This document shows, in pieces, positions 9,068-18,413 of a stretch of DNA of 64,000 nucleotides. The position numbers and the translations under genes are program-made. The DNA is from Endozoicomonas sp. NE40 (GTDB lineage: Bacteria; Pseudomonadota; Gammaproteobacteria; Pseudomonadales; Endozoicomonadaceae): NCBI RefSeq assembly GCF_040549045.1, contig NZ_JBEWTB010000002.1:651501-715500 (forward strand). The letters are read 5' to 3'. Below the pieces are notes generated by a model, which was not told where the DNA came from, did no database searches, and saw nothing but the letters and a program-made list of their open reading frames with translations. Position 1 is the first letter of the stretch. Every line of letters starts with the position of its first letter.

Positions 9068-9123
9068 ATCATAATATCTTAATTCAATCTGTAATTGTAT
9101 TTTACTTATCGGTTGCGCTTGCC

Positions 9124-9206
9124 ACATAACGCCTGGTTCAGCCGCCGCCGAAGGCGGTCGGGTGGAGGGGCGCAGCCCCGGAACGAACTGGAACCATTTG
9201 TTATGT
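9124..9206 (-). repeat. attC site
   Basis: 83 bp main type, ACATAAC / GTTATGT. Belongs to family A copy 2. Confidence 0.95.
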
Positions 9207-9660
9207 GCCGTTGCTTTGTTTGAACTCTTTGCTGGGCAGACCCTTGAACTCACTCCGGACTGCTACCCGCTAAACTCGGTGTTGCTGAAAACGCAGAAGC
9301 CAAAAACTCTGGGCTGGCGTTGCACGAACACCCAAGCCTGATTGCCAGCATGGCACTGAACTAACCCTTGCAAGGCGCACCAAACTATAAGCTGCCATTC
9401 CAAGCGGTAAACACTCCGAAGCTGCGGCCAGCTTGAATGAACTGGCAAAATAATCAAAGCTTTGTGCTGGCGTGCCCCCCTGCCGCTACCATGCACAGAA
9501 ACCTCTTGGCAGCATGAAAGAGAACTGAACTTTATGCTGGCATTGCACGGCACTGATTATTACTGGGTAAAATCTATTTCGCCAGCTTGGGAAAGACTTT
9601 CAAACCCCAAACAACAACAGCACTTGGCTACACGACAGAAATGACCAAGTTTCTAAAGGC
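9207..9660 (-). repeat. Non-coding cassette, family A copy 2
   Basis: 454 bp. A 96-codon array-sense frame (9263-9553) is open here and in many other copies but is broken by length changes in a C run elsewhere. Confidence 0.85.
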
Positions 9661-9743
9661 ACATAACGCCTGGTTCAGCCGCCGCCGAAGGCGGTCGGGT
9701 GGAGGGGCGCAGCCCCGGAACGAACTGGAACCATTTGTTAGGT
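9661..9743 (-). repeat. attC site
   Basis: 83 bp main type, ACATAAC / GTTAGGT. Belongs to the VOC/GFA cassette; its R box provides the GFA stop codon. Confidence 0.95.
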
Positions 9744-9927
9744 GCTGGAGCTTAAGATTTGTTGCAACTCTTGCAAGCTTGGCATTTCTTCATGCTTACA
9801 TGTTTCTGTCGGAATTCGATCCCATCTCGCCTTGGAAGCAACATGCAAGTGAATAGCTACCTCTCCGTCAGGGTTTTCAAGCAAGCCAACCGGAATCCAC
9901 ATAAACTTAGTGATTCCCAAAGGATTT

Positions 9928-11234
9928 GAGCCTGTAATTAATTCTGTGTAAACGCTCAACCAACTTTACTGCCTGAACCGGTCTGGAAACATAATTGCAA
10001 ACCGGTTCAGAGCTGATACCCAATTCCTGATGGGCATCGTCCATTTCGCTGAAGCTCTTTCCATCGCCAGATAAATCACCTTCATCACAGAGTTATCTGA
10101 TGGGAAGATCTTCCGTTGCTTGATAGCTTTTCTGATCACGCTGTTCAGCGATTCTATAGCGTTCGTCGTGTAAATCGCTTTCCTGATATCATCAGGATAG
10201 TCAAACAGGGTTATCAGGTTATCCCAGTTGTTGCGCCAGGATTTACCTATCGATGGAAACTTATCATCCCAGGTCACCTCAAAAGCGCTCAGTTCACGTT
10301 CAGCCTCGTCCACAGTAGCTGACTGGTAGATCTTCTTCAGGTCCGTTGATACGGCCTTACGATCCTTGTAGGACACATACTTCAGAGAGTTACGAACCTG
10401 ATGGACGATACACAACTGAATCTGGGCTTTTGGATAAACCGTGTTGATGGCTTCAGGGAAGCCTGACAGTCCATCAACACAGGCAATGAAGATATCTTCA
10501 AGGCCACGGCTCTGAAGCTCTGTTAAAACCGAGAGCCAGAATTTGGCTCCCTCTGTTTCGGCAATCCAGAGACCGAGAAGTTCCTTTTGGCCTTCAATAT
10601 CAACACCAAGAGCGACATAAACGGTTTTACGGACAACCCGCTTATCCTGATGGACTTTAACGACGATGCCGTCAAGGTAGACAATGGGGTAAAGGCTTTC
10701 CAGAGGGCGGTTCTGCCAGTTCTGTACTTCCTCTTGAACAGCTTCAGTCACCTTGGATATCAGGTTGTGTGACACGTCTGCGCCATACATTTCCTCCAGG
10801 GCATCGGCTATATCGCGGGTGGTCATTCCACGGGAGTACAGAGCCAGAATCTGCTGATCCAGCTTGTTGATTCGGGTTTTACCTTTGGCAATAAGCTGAG
10901 GTGAAAATTCACCGTTGCGGTCTCTGGGGGTTTTGACCTCGACTTCACCGAAGTCGCCCTTGAGTGTTTTTTTGGAATAACCGTTGCGACTGTTTCCGGA
11001 GTTTTGACCTTCAGGCGCATGCTTGGAATAGCCAAGATGATCTTCCAGTTCAGCGGCCATGACACGCTCAACAGAGACTTTCAACAGCTGACGACTGAGT
11101 TCGGCAAGATCATCTTGAGTCTTTATTTGACTGGCAAGTTTTTCGACGAGTTCCGGATCGATGTCAACGCTCATTGTTATTCTCCTCTTTGGAGTTTTAA
11201 CGACAAGCGTTTACACAATTTGAATTACAGTCTC
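9928..11234 (-). mobile_element. complete IS256-family element
   Basis: 1307 bp. Termini GAGCCTGTAATT (left) and the complement of GAGACTGTAATT (right) form imperfect inverted repeats of about 30 bp. It is flanked by the 8-bp target duplication AAGGATTT at 9920-9927 and 11235-11242, inside the GFA gene. The intact duplication and intact transposase suggest a recent, probably active element. Confidence 0.97.
9966..11174 (-). CDS. IS256-family transposase, full length
   Basis: 402 residues, the usual length of the family. The DDE residues are in VYLDGIVVK (first Asp), CVDGLSGF (second Asp) and TTNAIESLN (Glu), with the mutator-type C/H signature IQLCIVHQVRNS between them. A ribosome site (AGAGGAG) lies just before the ATG. 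The only gene of the element. Confidence 0.97.
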   Translation of the reverse strand: MSVDIDPELVEKLASQIKTQDDLAELSRQLLKVSVERVMAAELEDHLGYSKHAPEGQNSGNSRNGYSKKTLKGDFGEVEVKTPRDRNGEFSPQLIAKGKTRINKLDQQILALYSRGMTTRDIADALEEMYGADVSHNLISKVTEAVQEEVQNWQNRPLESLYPIVYLDGIVVKVHQDKRVVRKTVYVALGVDIEGQKELLGLWIAETEGAKFWLSVLTELQSRGLEDIFIACVDGLSGFPEAINTVYPKAQIQLCIVHQVRNSLKYVSYKDRKAVSTDLKKIYQSATVDEAERELSAFEVTWDDKFPSIGKSWRNNWDNLITLFDYPDDIRKAIYTTNAIESLNSVIRKAIKQRKIFPSDNSVMKVIYLAMERASAKWTMPIRNWVSALNRFAIMFPDRFRQ

Positions 11235-11492
11235 AAGGATTTGGCACTGGACTACCACATGATTTACAGAAATCTACTCGATACCCTGTTTTTTTGATAA
11301 ATGATGAGACGTTTTCTTGCCCGTTGAGCCATTCAAAACTTTCTTTGTTTACAATGGTTCCTGCATTTGCTGATGAGCCTGTAACTTTTCGGCATAAACT
11401 ACAGTGACATTGATAAAAGTTTGGAAGTTGCCCAGAAACTTTGAACCTCACTTCATTACATAAACATTGACCTATCATAAGTTTCTTTCACT

Positions 11493-11846
11493 TTATTTGT
11501 CTGACCAAACTGCAAACTCGTTGCCTGATGGTTCTGTGAAATGAAAACGACGACCACCAGGAAATGAAAATATTGATTTAACGATTACACCATTATTACG
11601 TTCTATTTTTTCTTGAGTTTTTTCTAGGTTATCACTATAGAAAATTAGCAATGCAGACCCGTTTTCTGTTGAAGCCTTTAGTTCAGACTTATAGAAACCA
11701 CCATTTAAGCCTTGGTTCATAAATGCTATATATTCTTGCCCAAAGTCTTCAAATGCCCAGCCAAAAGCAGAGGTAAAGAAATCTTTTGTTTTACTTAAAT
11801 TTGAAGAAGGGAACTCTACATAATCTAACTTTTCATGCTCTAGCAT
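11493..11846 (-). CDS. VOC (glyoxalase/bleomycin-resistance fold) protein
   Basis: 117 residues forming one vicinal-oxygen-chelate domain: an N-terminal strand (YVEFPSSNLSKTKDFFTSAF), a central Gly-rich part and a C-terminal GGRRFHFTEPSGNEFAVW strand with the usual metal-ligand Glu region. Many such proteins are metal-dependent lyases, dioxygenases or binding proteins; the substrate here is unknown. First gene of a two-gene cassette with the GFA gene. Both families often act on small reactive compounds, which is only a hint of function. Confidence 0.85.
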   Translation of the reverse strand: MLEHEKLDYVEFPSSNLSKTKDFFTSAFGWAFEDFGQEYIAFMNQGLNGGFYKSELKASTENGSALLIFYSDNLEKTQEKIERNNGVIVKSIFSFPGGRRFHFTEPSGNEFAVWSDK

Positions 11847-11906
11847 TTCAGTTTTCCTTTTGATTTTTCTTGTACCTCAGGAGTGTAGCTCTCGATTTAT
11901 GGAAGC

Positions 11907-11989
11907 ACCTAACGCCTGGTTCAGCCGCCGCCGAAGGCGGTCGGGTGGAGGGGCGCAGCCCCGGAACGAACTGGAACCATTTGTTAGGT
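11907..11989 (-). repeat. attC site
   Basis: 83 bp main type, ACCTAAC / GTTAGGT. Belongs to family B copy 4. Confidence 0.95.
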
Positions 11990-12590
11990 GCCCTCGCAAC
12001 TCTGTTGTTAATTTTGAGCAACGTACTTGAAATAGCACCTCTCTCCGTTTACTCAGAGCTTTCCACCATTCACTGCTGAGAAAGGCAGAGAGGTATAAGA
12101 TTACACTCTGCACCGTTGAGAGCTTGTAGAAACCTGACCGTGGAACCGAACAAAAGCCATCAAACTGGTTTGAGTCTCCCGCCAGCACCTGCTGAGAAGG
12201 TGACCAAGCCAATAATGGCGCTGTTTATTACTTGATATTGGAAATCAGAGCTACTCGCCAGAAACTCCAAACCAGCCCCAACGTTGAGAGAGGCTCTGTA
12301 CTTGCAAGGTGGCAACCAACCAAAAGGTTGAGAGCCAGAAAAATCTCAACCGTGGAACGGAACCAAACTCACGAATTGACCTGAACTCACCGCCAGAATC
12401 GGACAGATAAACCATCGACGTTTATTAAACTAACCGGTTGAACGGAACCAAACTCACAAATTGACCTGAACTCACCGCCAGAATCGGACAAATAAACCAT
12501 CGGCGTTTATTAAACTAACCGGTTTGAACAAAAGAACTCTCAGCGAAAACAAAGCCTGAAGATATGCACCTTTGGCACTGAGTTAACGGC
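11990..12590 (-). repeat. Non-coding cassette, family B copy 4
   Basis: 601 bp. Holds a tandem repeat of about 85 bp (units from 12361 and 12446). Nearly identical to copy 12, the attI-proximal cassette. Confidence 0.85.
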
Positions 12591-12673
12591 ACCTAACGCC
12601 TGGTTCAGCCGCCGCCGAAGGCGGTCGGGTGGAGGGGCGCAGCCCCGGAACGAACTGGAACCATTTGTTAGGC
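12591..12673 (-). repeat. attC site
   Basis: 83 bp main type, ACCTAAC / GTTAGGC. Its R box supplies the stop of the GNAT gene on its right. Confidence 0.95.
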
Positions 12674-13135
12674 TTCGTGCTCGAGAGTTTTGCACATGAA
12701 CTTGCTATATGGGTCTTCTGTGTAGTTTGCGAAAGGCTCGCAGTATTCAAACCCAAATTTTTCGTATAATCTATGAGCAGCAAGAAAAAAAGGCATTGAA
12801 CCTGTTTCAAGACTTAGCCTTTTATAACCTCTTTCTTCTGAAATCTTTATAATATGTTTAAGAAGAGATGAAGCTACACCTTTCTTTCTAAAACCAGATG
12901 CAGTTCTCATAGATTTTATTTCAGCATGTGTGTTATCCAACTCTTTAATTGCTCCACACCCAGCTAATTTATTTTGATACCAGACTGACCAAAATGTAAT
13001 TTCCGGAGATTTCAATGCATCCAAATCTAAGGCATGCTTGCTCTCAGGTGGAGAAATTGATTTCATATCTTCTATATGCTGTTCAAGAAACTCTGCAATC
13101 AAAGGGCTTGAGAGATCATCAACTTCTATTCTCAT
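12668..13135 (-). CDS. GNAT-family N-acetyltransferase, copy 1 of 2
   Basis: 155 residues. Acetyl-CoA-dependent acetyltransferase fold: the central strand (HAEIKSMRTA) leads into the CoA-binding loop GFRKKGVASSLL (about 80-92), followed by the second CoA helix and the C-terminal RLYEKFGFEYC motif typical of GNATs. The substrate is unknown; cassette GNATs may modify drugs, toxins or proteins. The TAA stop lies in the attC. A second copy at 27764-28231 differs by two residues (Gly-Cys versus Gly-Tyr near residue 59, and Cys versus Arg near the end). Confidence 0.88.
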   Translation of the reverse strand: MRIEVDDLSSPLIAEFLEQHIEDMKSISPPESKHALDLDALKSPEITFWSVWYQNKLAGCGAIKELDNTHAEIKSMRTASGFRKKGVASSLLKHIIKISEERGYKRLSLETGSMPFFLAAHRLYEKFGFEYCEPFANYTEDPYSKFMCKTLEHEA

Positions 13136-13232
13136 AATTAATTACTTTGTCTTTTATTTTTCATTTTCAAATGGTTATTTTTAATAGCTCATCTGAATTC
13201 GTATAGATATTTTCAGATTCACCTGCAAGCTA

Positions 13233-13383
13233 GGATTTACGCATGAGAATAATCATTCTCATTTAGACGACAAAATCTTAGGATTTTTGCCCTGTATGTG
13301 TGCTGTGTGAAAAGTACATTTCATAACCAAAACCTGTTCAGAATAGGTTGTTAATGGGAATGATTCTCTTTATGCGTAAGCCC
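13233..13383. mobile_element. MITE-like inverted-repeat element, copy 1, with Fur-box-like ends
   Basis: 151 bp. The first 31 bases match the reverse complement of the last 31 at 24 positions; both contain TTACGCAT and a GAGAATnATCATTCTC-like palindrome resembling a Fur box. No gene inside. It lies upstream of the GNAT gene in both copies of that cassette. No clear target duplication is visible, so it could be a regulatory module and not a transposable element. Confidence 0.55.
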
Positions 13384-13469
13384 TGATCTGCAAACATCAA
13401 TAAGGACAAATCGTGTTTAAACAATCTTAATCATCTTACCGTTTTCTAAAGTCTAGATTTTGTATAGAA

Positions 13470-13552
13470 GCCTAACGCCTGGTTCAGCCGCCGCCGAAGG
13501 CGGTCGGGTGGAGGGGCGCAGCCCCGGAACGAACTGGAACCATTTGTTAGGT
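13470..13552 (-). repeat. attC site
   Basis: 83 bp main type, GCCTAAC / GTTAGGT. Belongs to family B copy 5. Confidence 0.95.
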
Positions 13553-14224
13553 GCCCTCGCAACTCTGTTGTTAATTTTGAGCAACGTACTTGAAATAACT
13601 CCTCTCTCCGTTTACTCAGAGCTTTCCACCATTCACTGCTGAGAAAGGCAGAGAAGTTAAGATTATACTCTGCACCGTTGAGAGCTTGTAGAAACCTGAC
13701 CGTGGAACCGAACCAAAAACCATCAAACGGGTTTGAGTCTCCCGCCAGCACCTGCTGAGAAGGTGACCAAGCCAATACTGGCGCTGTTTATTACTTGATA
13801 TTGGAAATCAGAGCTGCTCGCCAGAAACTCCAAACCAGCCCCAACCTTGAGAGAGGCTCTGTACTTGCAAGGTGGCAACCAACCAAAAGGTTGAGAGCCA
13901 GAAAAATCTCAACCGTGGAACGGAACCAAACTTACGCATTGACCTGAACTCACCGTATTGGAAATCAGGGTTGCCCGCCAGAAACTCCAAACCAACCCCA
14001 ACCTTGAGAGAGGCTCTACACTTGCAAAGTGGCAACCAACCAAAAGGTTGAGAGCCAGAAAAATCTCAACCGTGGAACGGAACCAAACTCACGAATTGAC
14101 CTGAACTCACCGCCAGAATCGGACAGACAAACCATCGACGTTTATTAAACTAACCGGTTTGCACAAAAAACTCTCAGCAAAGACAGAGATTAAAGATGTG
14201 TACCCTTTGCACTGAACTCTTGGC
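13553..14224 (-). repeat. Non-coding cassette, family B copy 5
   Basis: 672 bp, with the 157-bp duplication. The end nearest attI has the AAACTAACCGGTTTGC variant. Confidence 0.85.
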
Positions 14225-14300
14225 ACCTAACGCCTGGTTCAGCCGCCGCCGTAAGGCGGTCGGGTGAGCGCAGCGAACGTACTGGAACCATTTGTTAGGT
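14225..14300 (-). repeat. attC site, short-arm type
   Basis: 76 bp, ACCTAAC / GTTAGGT, with GAGCGCAGCGAACGTACTGG. Same sequence type as the site at 5033. Belongs to the 69-aa gene cassette. Confidence 0.94.
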
Positions 14301-14324
14301 GCGATAGAGTCAGAGGTAGGGTAG

Positions 14325-14534
14325 ATGAACAAAAAAGTAGGCTGGAAGAAATTCATAATACATGGTGAATTAGCCCCGCTGGATATATTAGCTGCAAATC
14401 TCAACGCACTAACGTTAAGCAAACAAAAAAAGTGGTGGATTCAGCTTTTTGGGGATCAGGTTACTCTGGTTAGTTCGTCAAATAAAAAGAAAACTTACTA
14501 CCTTTATAGAAAACAGTTGTACCTGCTTAACTAG
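14325..14534 (+). CDS. hypothetical protein, 69 aa
   Basis: ATG 14325 follows GGTAGG. Basic protein (many Lys) with KKWWIQLFGDQVTLV and a Tyr-rich end (TYYLYRKQLYLLN). No family recognised. The cassette body is only 235 bp and the gene opposes the array, leaving 24 bp between attC and start; if expressed, it may need a promoter within or across the attC. Confidence 0.6.
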   Translation: MNKKVGWKKFIIHGELAPLDILAANLNALTLSKQKKWWIQLFGDQVTLVSSSNKKKTYYLYRKQLYLLN

Positions 14535-14535
14535 C

Positions 14536-14619
14536 ACATAACGCTGAAGCTCAACCGCCGCCGAAGGCGGTCGGGTGGAGGGGCGAAGCCCCGGAACGAA
14601 TTGGAGCGACTTGTTATGT
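14536..14619 (-). repeat. attC site, GAAGCTCAACC subtype
   Basis: 84 bp, ACATAAC / GTTATGT. The L boxes read GAAGCTCAACC and TTGGAGCGAC, unlike the main type. Belongs to the winged-helix cassette on its right. Confidence 0.93.
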
Positions 14620-14637
14620 TGCCGGTTGGTATGAAGT

Positions 14638-14964
14638 ATGGAAAAAGAAACGTTAAAACACGCACTGAATTATCTGGTGCAATGCGAAAAATTAGCACCG
14701 TCATTAACGCCGATCCAGATAGGGATCATGCTGTTGCTGATGACGGAAAACAGACCAATGGATTATACAGGCATAGCATGTGAACTAAGGGTATCAAAAA
14801 ACATGGTCGCTAAGAATGTAAAGTTTATGCTTGCGAAAAACGGGCAAGATGTAATCCAGCGCAAAGATCACAGCGTAGTGTTGACCGAAAAAGGGAAACT
14901 GTACTGTCGGTCAATCGTTACGAACACTACCTATGCTATTGCGGAGTTTTGTAAGGCAACATAA
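14638..14964 (+). CDS. winged-helix (MarR-like) small DNA-binding protein
   Basis: 108 residues. Helix LTPIQIGIMLLLMTENRP, then a helix-turn-helix (YTGIACELRVSKNMVAKNVKF), and a wing-like DVIQRKDHSVVLTEKG preceding the last helix. The order matches MarR/winged-helix domains of small phage or plasmid regulators. The TAA stop lies in the attC R box on the right. Plus-strand gene in a short cassette, with 18 bp between the attC core and its start. Confidence 0.7.
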   Translation: MEKETLKHALNYLVQCEKLAPSLTPIQIGIMLLLMTENRPMDYTGIACELRVSKNMVAKNVKFMLAKNGQDVIQRKDHSVVLTEKGKLYCRSIVTNTTYAIAEFCKAT

Positions 14965-15043
14965 CGCTGAAGCTCAACCGCCGCTGCTTGCAGCGGTCGG
15001 GTGGAGGGCGAAGCCCGGAACGAATTGGAGCGACTTGTTATGT
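14959..15043 (-). repeat. attC site, GAAGCTCAACC subtype
   Basis: 85 bp, ACATAAC / GTTATGT. Same L boxes as 14536, but a different tip (CGCTGCTTGCAGCG). Belongs to the 86-aa gene cassette. Confidence 0.93.
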
Positions 15044-15062
15044 GCGATGCCGAGGCTGGAAA

Positions 15063-15323
15063 ATGAACGAAAAACAGATCGAAGAACTTAGAGCATTGAA
15101 AGGTCAGGGGATGGAATCTGCCGTTGGCGAATATACTCCAGCCGAACTATGGGAAGCCTTAGATGAGATTGAGCGACTACAGAGATTAACCGCAAAATTA
15201 TTGGAATGTTTCGGCGCGATGGAAGGCACTTGGTATGAATCAGAATGGTCTGATTTTGGTATAACTGAAGAAGAATCTAAGCAACTTAGAGCATTTTACT
15301 CAAAATATACTTCAAGCACATAA
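15063..15323 (+). CDS. hypothetical protein, 86 aa
   Basis: The start MNEKQIEEL is preferred; the upstream in-frame extension is attC sequence. Acidic, largely helical (ELWEALDEIERLQRLTAKLL), like many small phage proteins of unknown role. TAA stop in the attC. Plus strand. Confidence 0.65.
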   Translation: MNEKQIEELRALKGQGMESAVGEYTPAELWEALDEIERLQRLTAKLLECFGAMEGTWYESEWSDFGITEEESKQLRAFYSKYTSST

Positions 15324-15400
15324 CGCCTGGTTCAGCCGCCGCCGAAGGCGGCCGGGTGGAGGGGCGAAGCCCCGGAACGAACTGGAACCATTTGTTATGT
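15318..15400 (-). repeat. attC site
   Basis: 83 bp main type with one change in the stem (GGCGGCCGGG), ACATAAC / GTTATGT. Belongs to family A copy 3. Confidence 0.95.
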
Positions 15401-15855
15401 GCCGTTGCTTTGTTTGAACTCTTTGCTGGGCAGACCCTTGAACTCACTCCGGACTGCTACCCGCTTATACTCGGTGTTGCTGAAAACGCAAAAGCCAAAA
15501 ACTCTGGGCTGGCGTGGCACGAACACCCAAGCCTGATTGCCAGCATGGCACTGAACTAACCCTTGCAAGGCGCACCAAACTATAAGCTGCCATTCCAAGC
15601 GGTAAACACTCGGAAGCTGCGGCCAGCTTGAATGAACTCGCAAAATAATCAAAGCTTTGTGCTGGCGTGTCCCCCTGCCGCTACCATGCACAGAAACCTC
15701 TTGGCAGCAGGAAAGAGAACTGAACTTTATGCTGGCATTGCACGACACTGATTATTGCTGGGTAGAATCTATTTCGCCAGCTTGGGAAAGACTTTCAAAC
15801 CCCAAACAACAACAGCACTTGGCTACACGACAGAAATGACCAACTACCTTAAGGC
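15401..15855 (-). repeat. Non-coding cassette, family A copy 3
   Basis: 455 bp. An extra T in CCGCTTATACTCGG shifts the array-sense frame, which would become 117 codons and end inside the attC. Confidence 0.85.
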
Positions 15856-15931
15856 ACATAACGCCTGCTTCAGCCGTTGCCGAAAGGCGGTCGGGTGAGC
15901 GTAGCGAACGAACTGGAAGCATTTGTTATGT
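15856..15931 (-). repeat. attC site, GCTTCAG subtype
   Basis: 76 bp, ACATAAC / GTTATGT, L boxes GCTTCAG / CTGGAAGC. Belongs to the two-ORF cassette on its right. Confidence 0.93.
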
Positions 15932-15999
15932 TGCGGACTATTTGCTGAACACTAAACACACAAGAAAATTAAAACTGAAACTTCAATGGAGAAGTAACA

Positions 16000-16245
16000 A
16001 TGAAAATGACAAATGAAATCGGCAATGAAATCTCAGTCAATCTGTCTGAGAGCGTAGCGAAAGAAGTCTGGGATGATGGAGTAAAAGTTGAAGTTACCCC
16101 TAACGACCTGTATAAAAAAGGAGTTGCTAAGGATAAGTTCACGCTCTACATCGGCGCTGAAGACTGTGGTGTGTTCCCGTCCTACACTCAAGCACTTGAA
16201 CATGCAATTGCGCTAATCAATAACGTGGATTTTAATGAAGAATGA
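16000..16245 (+). CDS. hypothetical protein, 81 aa
   Basis: ATG after TGGAGAAG. Predicted alternating strands (VKVEVTPNDLY, FTLYIGAED) and one C-terminal helix (TQALEHAIALINN). No family recognised. It overlaps the next gene by 4 bp (ATGA), so the two are translationally coupled. Plus strand. Confidence 0.68.
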   Translation: MKMTNEIGNEISVNLSESVAKEVWDDGVKVEVTPNDLYKKGVAKDKFTLYIGAEDCGVFPSYTQALEHAIALINNVDFNEE

Positions 16246-16445
16246 AGACATTAACTTTTCATATTAGTGACAAAACCTGTTCTGAGTATCAAATTGAAAT
16301 CTCGGATCAGCAAGCTGAAAACATTAAGAAGATGGATAGAAAGGAGCTTGGAGAATACCTTCTTAATTTAAAAGAAAAAGCCACCTGTAATGGTACAGAT
16401 AAATTCGGATACCCAGAGCTTGAAAGCTATGAGGTAGAAGACTGA
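16242..16445 (+). CDS. hypothetical protein, 67 aa
   Basis: Begins within the stop of the gene before it. Starts with a strand (KTLTFHISDKT), followed by helical DQQAENIKKMDRKELGEYLL and a short acidic tail. No family recognised. Probably works with the 81-aa protein, given the coupled arrangement in one cassette. Confidence 0.66.
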   Translation: MKTLTFHISDKTCSEYQIEISDQQAENIKKMDRKELGEYLLNLKEKATCNGTDKFGYPELESYEVED

Positions 16446-16452
16446 GTTAGCA

Positions 16453-16535
16453 ACATAACGCCTGGTTCAGCCGCCGCCGAAGGCGGTCGGGTGGAGGGGC
16501 GCAGCCCCGGAACGAACTGGAACCATTTGTTAGCT
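16453..16535 (-). repeat. attC site
   Basis: 83 bp main type, ACATAAC / GTTAGCT. Belongs to family C copy 1. Confidence 0.95.
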
Positions 16536-17053
16536 GTTCCTTCCAAACTGTGAACTTGCGTATTTTTGCCCAACATTTTTGACTCTGACACCAGCCACAT
16601 ACTCTGAACCCAAATGCCTCAAGTTGCTCAGAACCTGAGTTTTGTTGCCCCAGAGACTGACTCTTCTGCCTATTCTGGCGTTGCACGATGGAAAGAAACT
16701 CTGAACCTGCTTGCCGCCCGTAAACTCAGAAGGTGATGCGAATGGAATGAGCCAAAAACTCCTAACCCAATGGGCGGCATTGCACGCTGGAAAAGGCACT
16801 AAACCTGATCGCCAGATTGCACAGAACCAAAGAAGTCTTTTACTGATGAACGCTACCGCCTACCCGCAAAGATAAAACCTGCAGTACATTCCTTTGCGCA
16901 CCTGTAACAGTCATGGATAAAAGATATACGACATTTCCCATGCGCTCATTTTGCAAGTCAGAGAATACTGATTTTAAGTGATGATTTCGAGGAAAAAATA
17001 AAGTGGTAACAGCCTCTCGCTTTGAGAGAAGAAAGGCACTGAAGTTTAGGAAC
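16536..17053 (-). repeat. Non-coding cassette, family C copy 1
   Basis: 518 bp. Contains the motif CAAAAACTCCTAACCC with nearby GGCATTGCACGCTGG, related to modules of families A and D. No gene is supported. Confidence 0.82.
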
Positions 17054-17136
17054 AGCTAACGCCTGGTTCAGCTGCCGCCGAAGGCGGTCGGGTGGAGGGG
17101 CGAAGCCCCGGAACGAACTGGAACCATTTGTTATGT
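17054..17136 (-). repeat. attC site
   Basis: 83 bp main type with GTTCAGCTGCC, AGCTAAC / GTTATGT. Belongs to family A copy 4. Confidence 0.95.
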
Positions 17137-18113
17137 GCCATTGCTTTGAGACTGTAATTCAAATTGTGTAAACGCTTGTCGTTAAAACTCCAAAGAGGAG
17201 AATAACAATGAGCGTTGACATCGATCCGGAACTCGTCGAAAAACTTGCCAGTCAAATAAAGACTCAAGATGATCTTGCCGAACTCAGTCGTCAGCTGTTG
17301 AAAGTCTCTGTTGAGCGTGTCATGGCCGCTGAACTGGAAGATCATCTTGGCTATTCCAAGCATGCGCCTGAAGGTCAAAACTCCGGAAACAGTCGCAACG
17401 GTTATTCCAAAAAAACACTCAAGGGCGACTTCGGTGAAGTCGAGGTCAAAACCCCCAGAGACCGCAACGGTGAATTTTCACCTCAGCTTATTGCCAAAGG
17501 TAAAACCCGAATCAACAAGCTGGATCAGCAGATTCTGGCTCTGTACTCCCGTGGAATGACCACCCGCGATATAGCCGATGCCCTGGAGGAAATGTATGGC
17601 GCAGACGTGTCACACAACCTGATATCCAAGGTGACTGAAGCTGTTCAAGAGGAAGTACAGAACTGGCAGAACCGCCCTCTGGAAAGCCTTTACCCCATTG
17701 TCTACCTTGACGGCATCGTCGTTAAAGTCCATCAGGATAAGCGGGTTGTCCGTAAAACCGTTTATGTCGCTCTTGGTGTTGATATTGAAGGCCAAAAGGA
17801 ACTTCTCGGTCTCTGGATTGCCGAAACAGAGGGAGCCAAATTCTGGCTCTCGGTTTTAACAGAGCTTCAGAGCCGTGGCCTTGAAGATATCTTCATTGCC
17901 TGTGTTGATGGACTGTCAGGCTTCCCTGAAGCCATCAACACGGTTTATCCAAAAGCCCAGATTCAGTTGTGTATCGTCCATCAGGTTCGTAACTCTCTGA
18001 AGTATGTGTCCTACAAGGATCGTAAGGCCGTATCAACGTAAGCGGTAAATTAACCCCACATTCCAAAGAAAGCCACGCCCCTTAATACTTCAGGTTTTAA
18101 AACGGAGAAACTC

Positions 18114-18413
18114 ATGAAACCTGAAGAGCGCAAACAAAACCAGGCACTCTGGCAAGAGCGGATGAACGACTGGCAGCAGTCCGGACTCTCGGCCTCAGGC
18201 TGGTGTAAAAAGCACGACATCAAGCAGCACCTGTTTTTTTACTGGAAGCACAAACTGCTCACCAGACCGGATAATAAATTGATCCCTCTGGGCGTTGTTC
18301 AGCCAGAACCTTCTGCGCCTTCCCTGGTGATCCTCTATATGGATTCCATACGAATCGAAGCGGCTCCTGAACAGGCAGCAGCCCTGATCAAAGCATTGCA
18401 GGCTGCCTCGTGA
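18114..18413 (+). CDS. tnpA: IS66 accessory protein TnpA
   Basis: 99 residues. The N-terminal helical region with LSASGWCKKHDIKQHLFFYW is the usual IS66 TnpA/OrfA motif, a helix-turn-helix like segment. Required with TnpB for IS66 movement. It overlaps the GTG start of tnpB by 4 bp. Confidence 0.93.
   Translation: MKPEERKQNQALWQERMNDWQQSGLSASGWCKKHDIKQHLFFYWKHKLLTRPDNKLIPLGVVQPEPSAPSLVILYMDSIRIEAAPEQAAALIKALQAAS

Larger units (their letters stand above)
9738..11478 (-). pseudogene. GFA-family (CENP-V/GFA domain) gene split by IS256
   Basis: The N-terminal 81 codons lie at 11478-11235 and the C-terminal part at 9927-9738. Removing the IS and one 8-bp target copy restores one frame across the joint (PVPNP then LGITK), giving a protein of about 145 residues. 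Zinc-ligand cysteines are intact in the N-terminal part: C5/C7, CHCSLC and FCKSCGSP. GFA-domain proteins bind zinc and include glutathione-dependent formaldehyde-activating enzymes. The stop TAA is in the attC. It sits 14 bp downstream of the VOC gene, so the two probably formed an operon before the insertion. Confidence 0.88.

Noticed and set aside
9263..9553. 96-codon array-sense frame (MPCNAS/MSCNAS...) repeated in family A cassettes
   Set aside because: Broken by C-run or other indels in copies 3, 13, 17, 18 and 20, with low-complexity composition unlike real proteins and no ribosome site; conservation is at DNA level.
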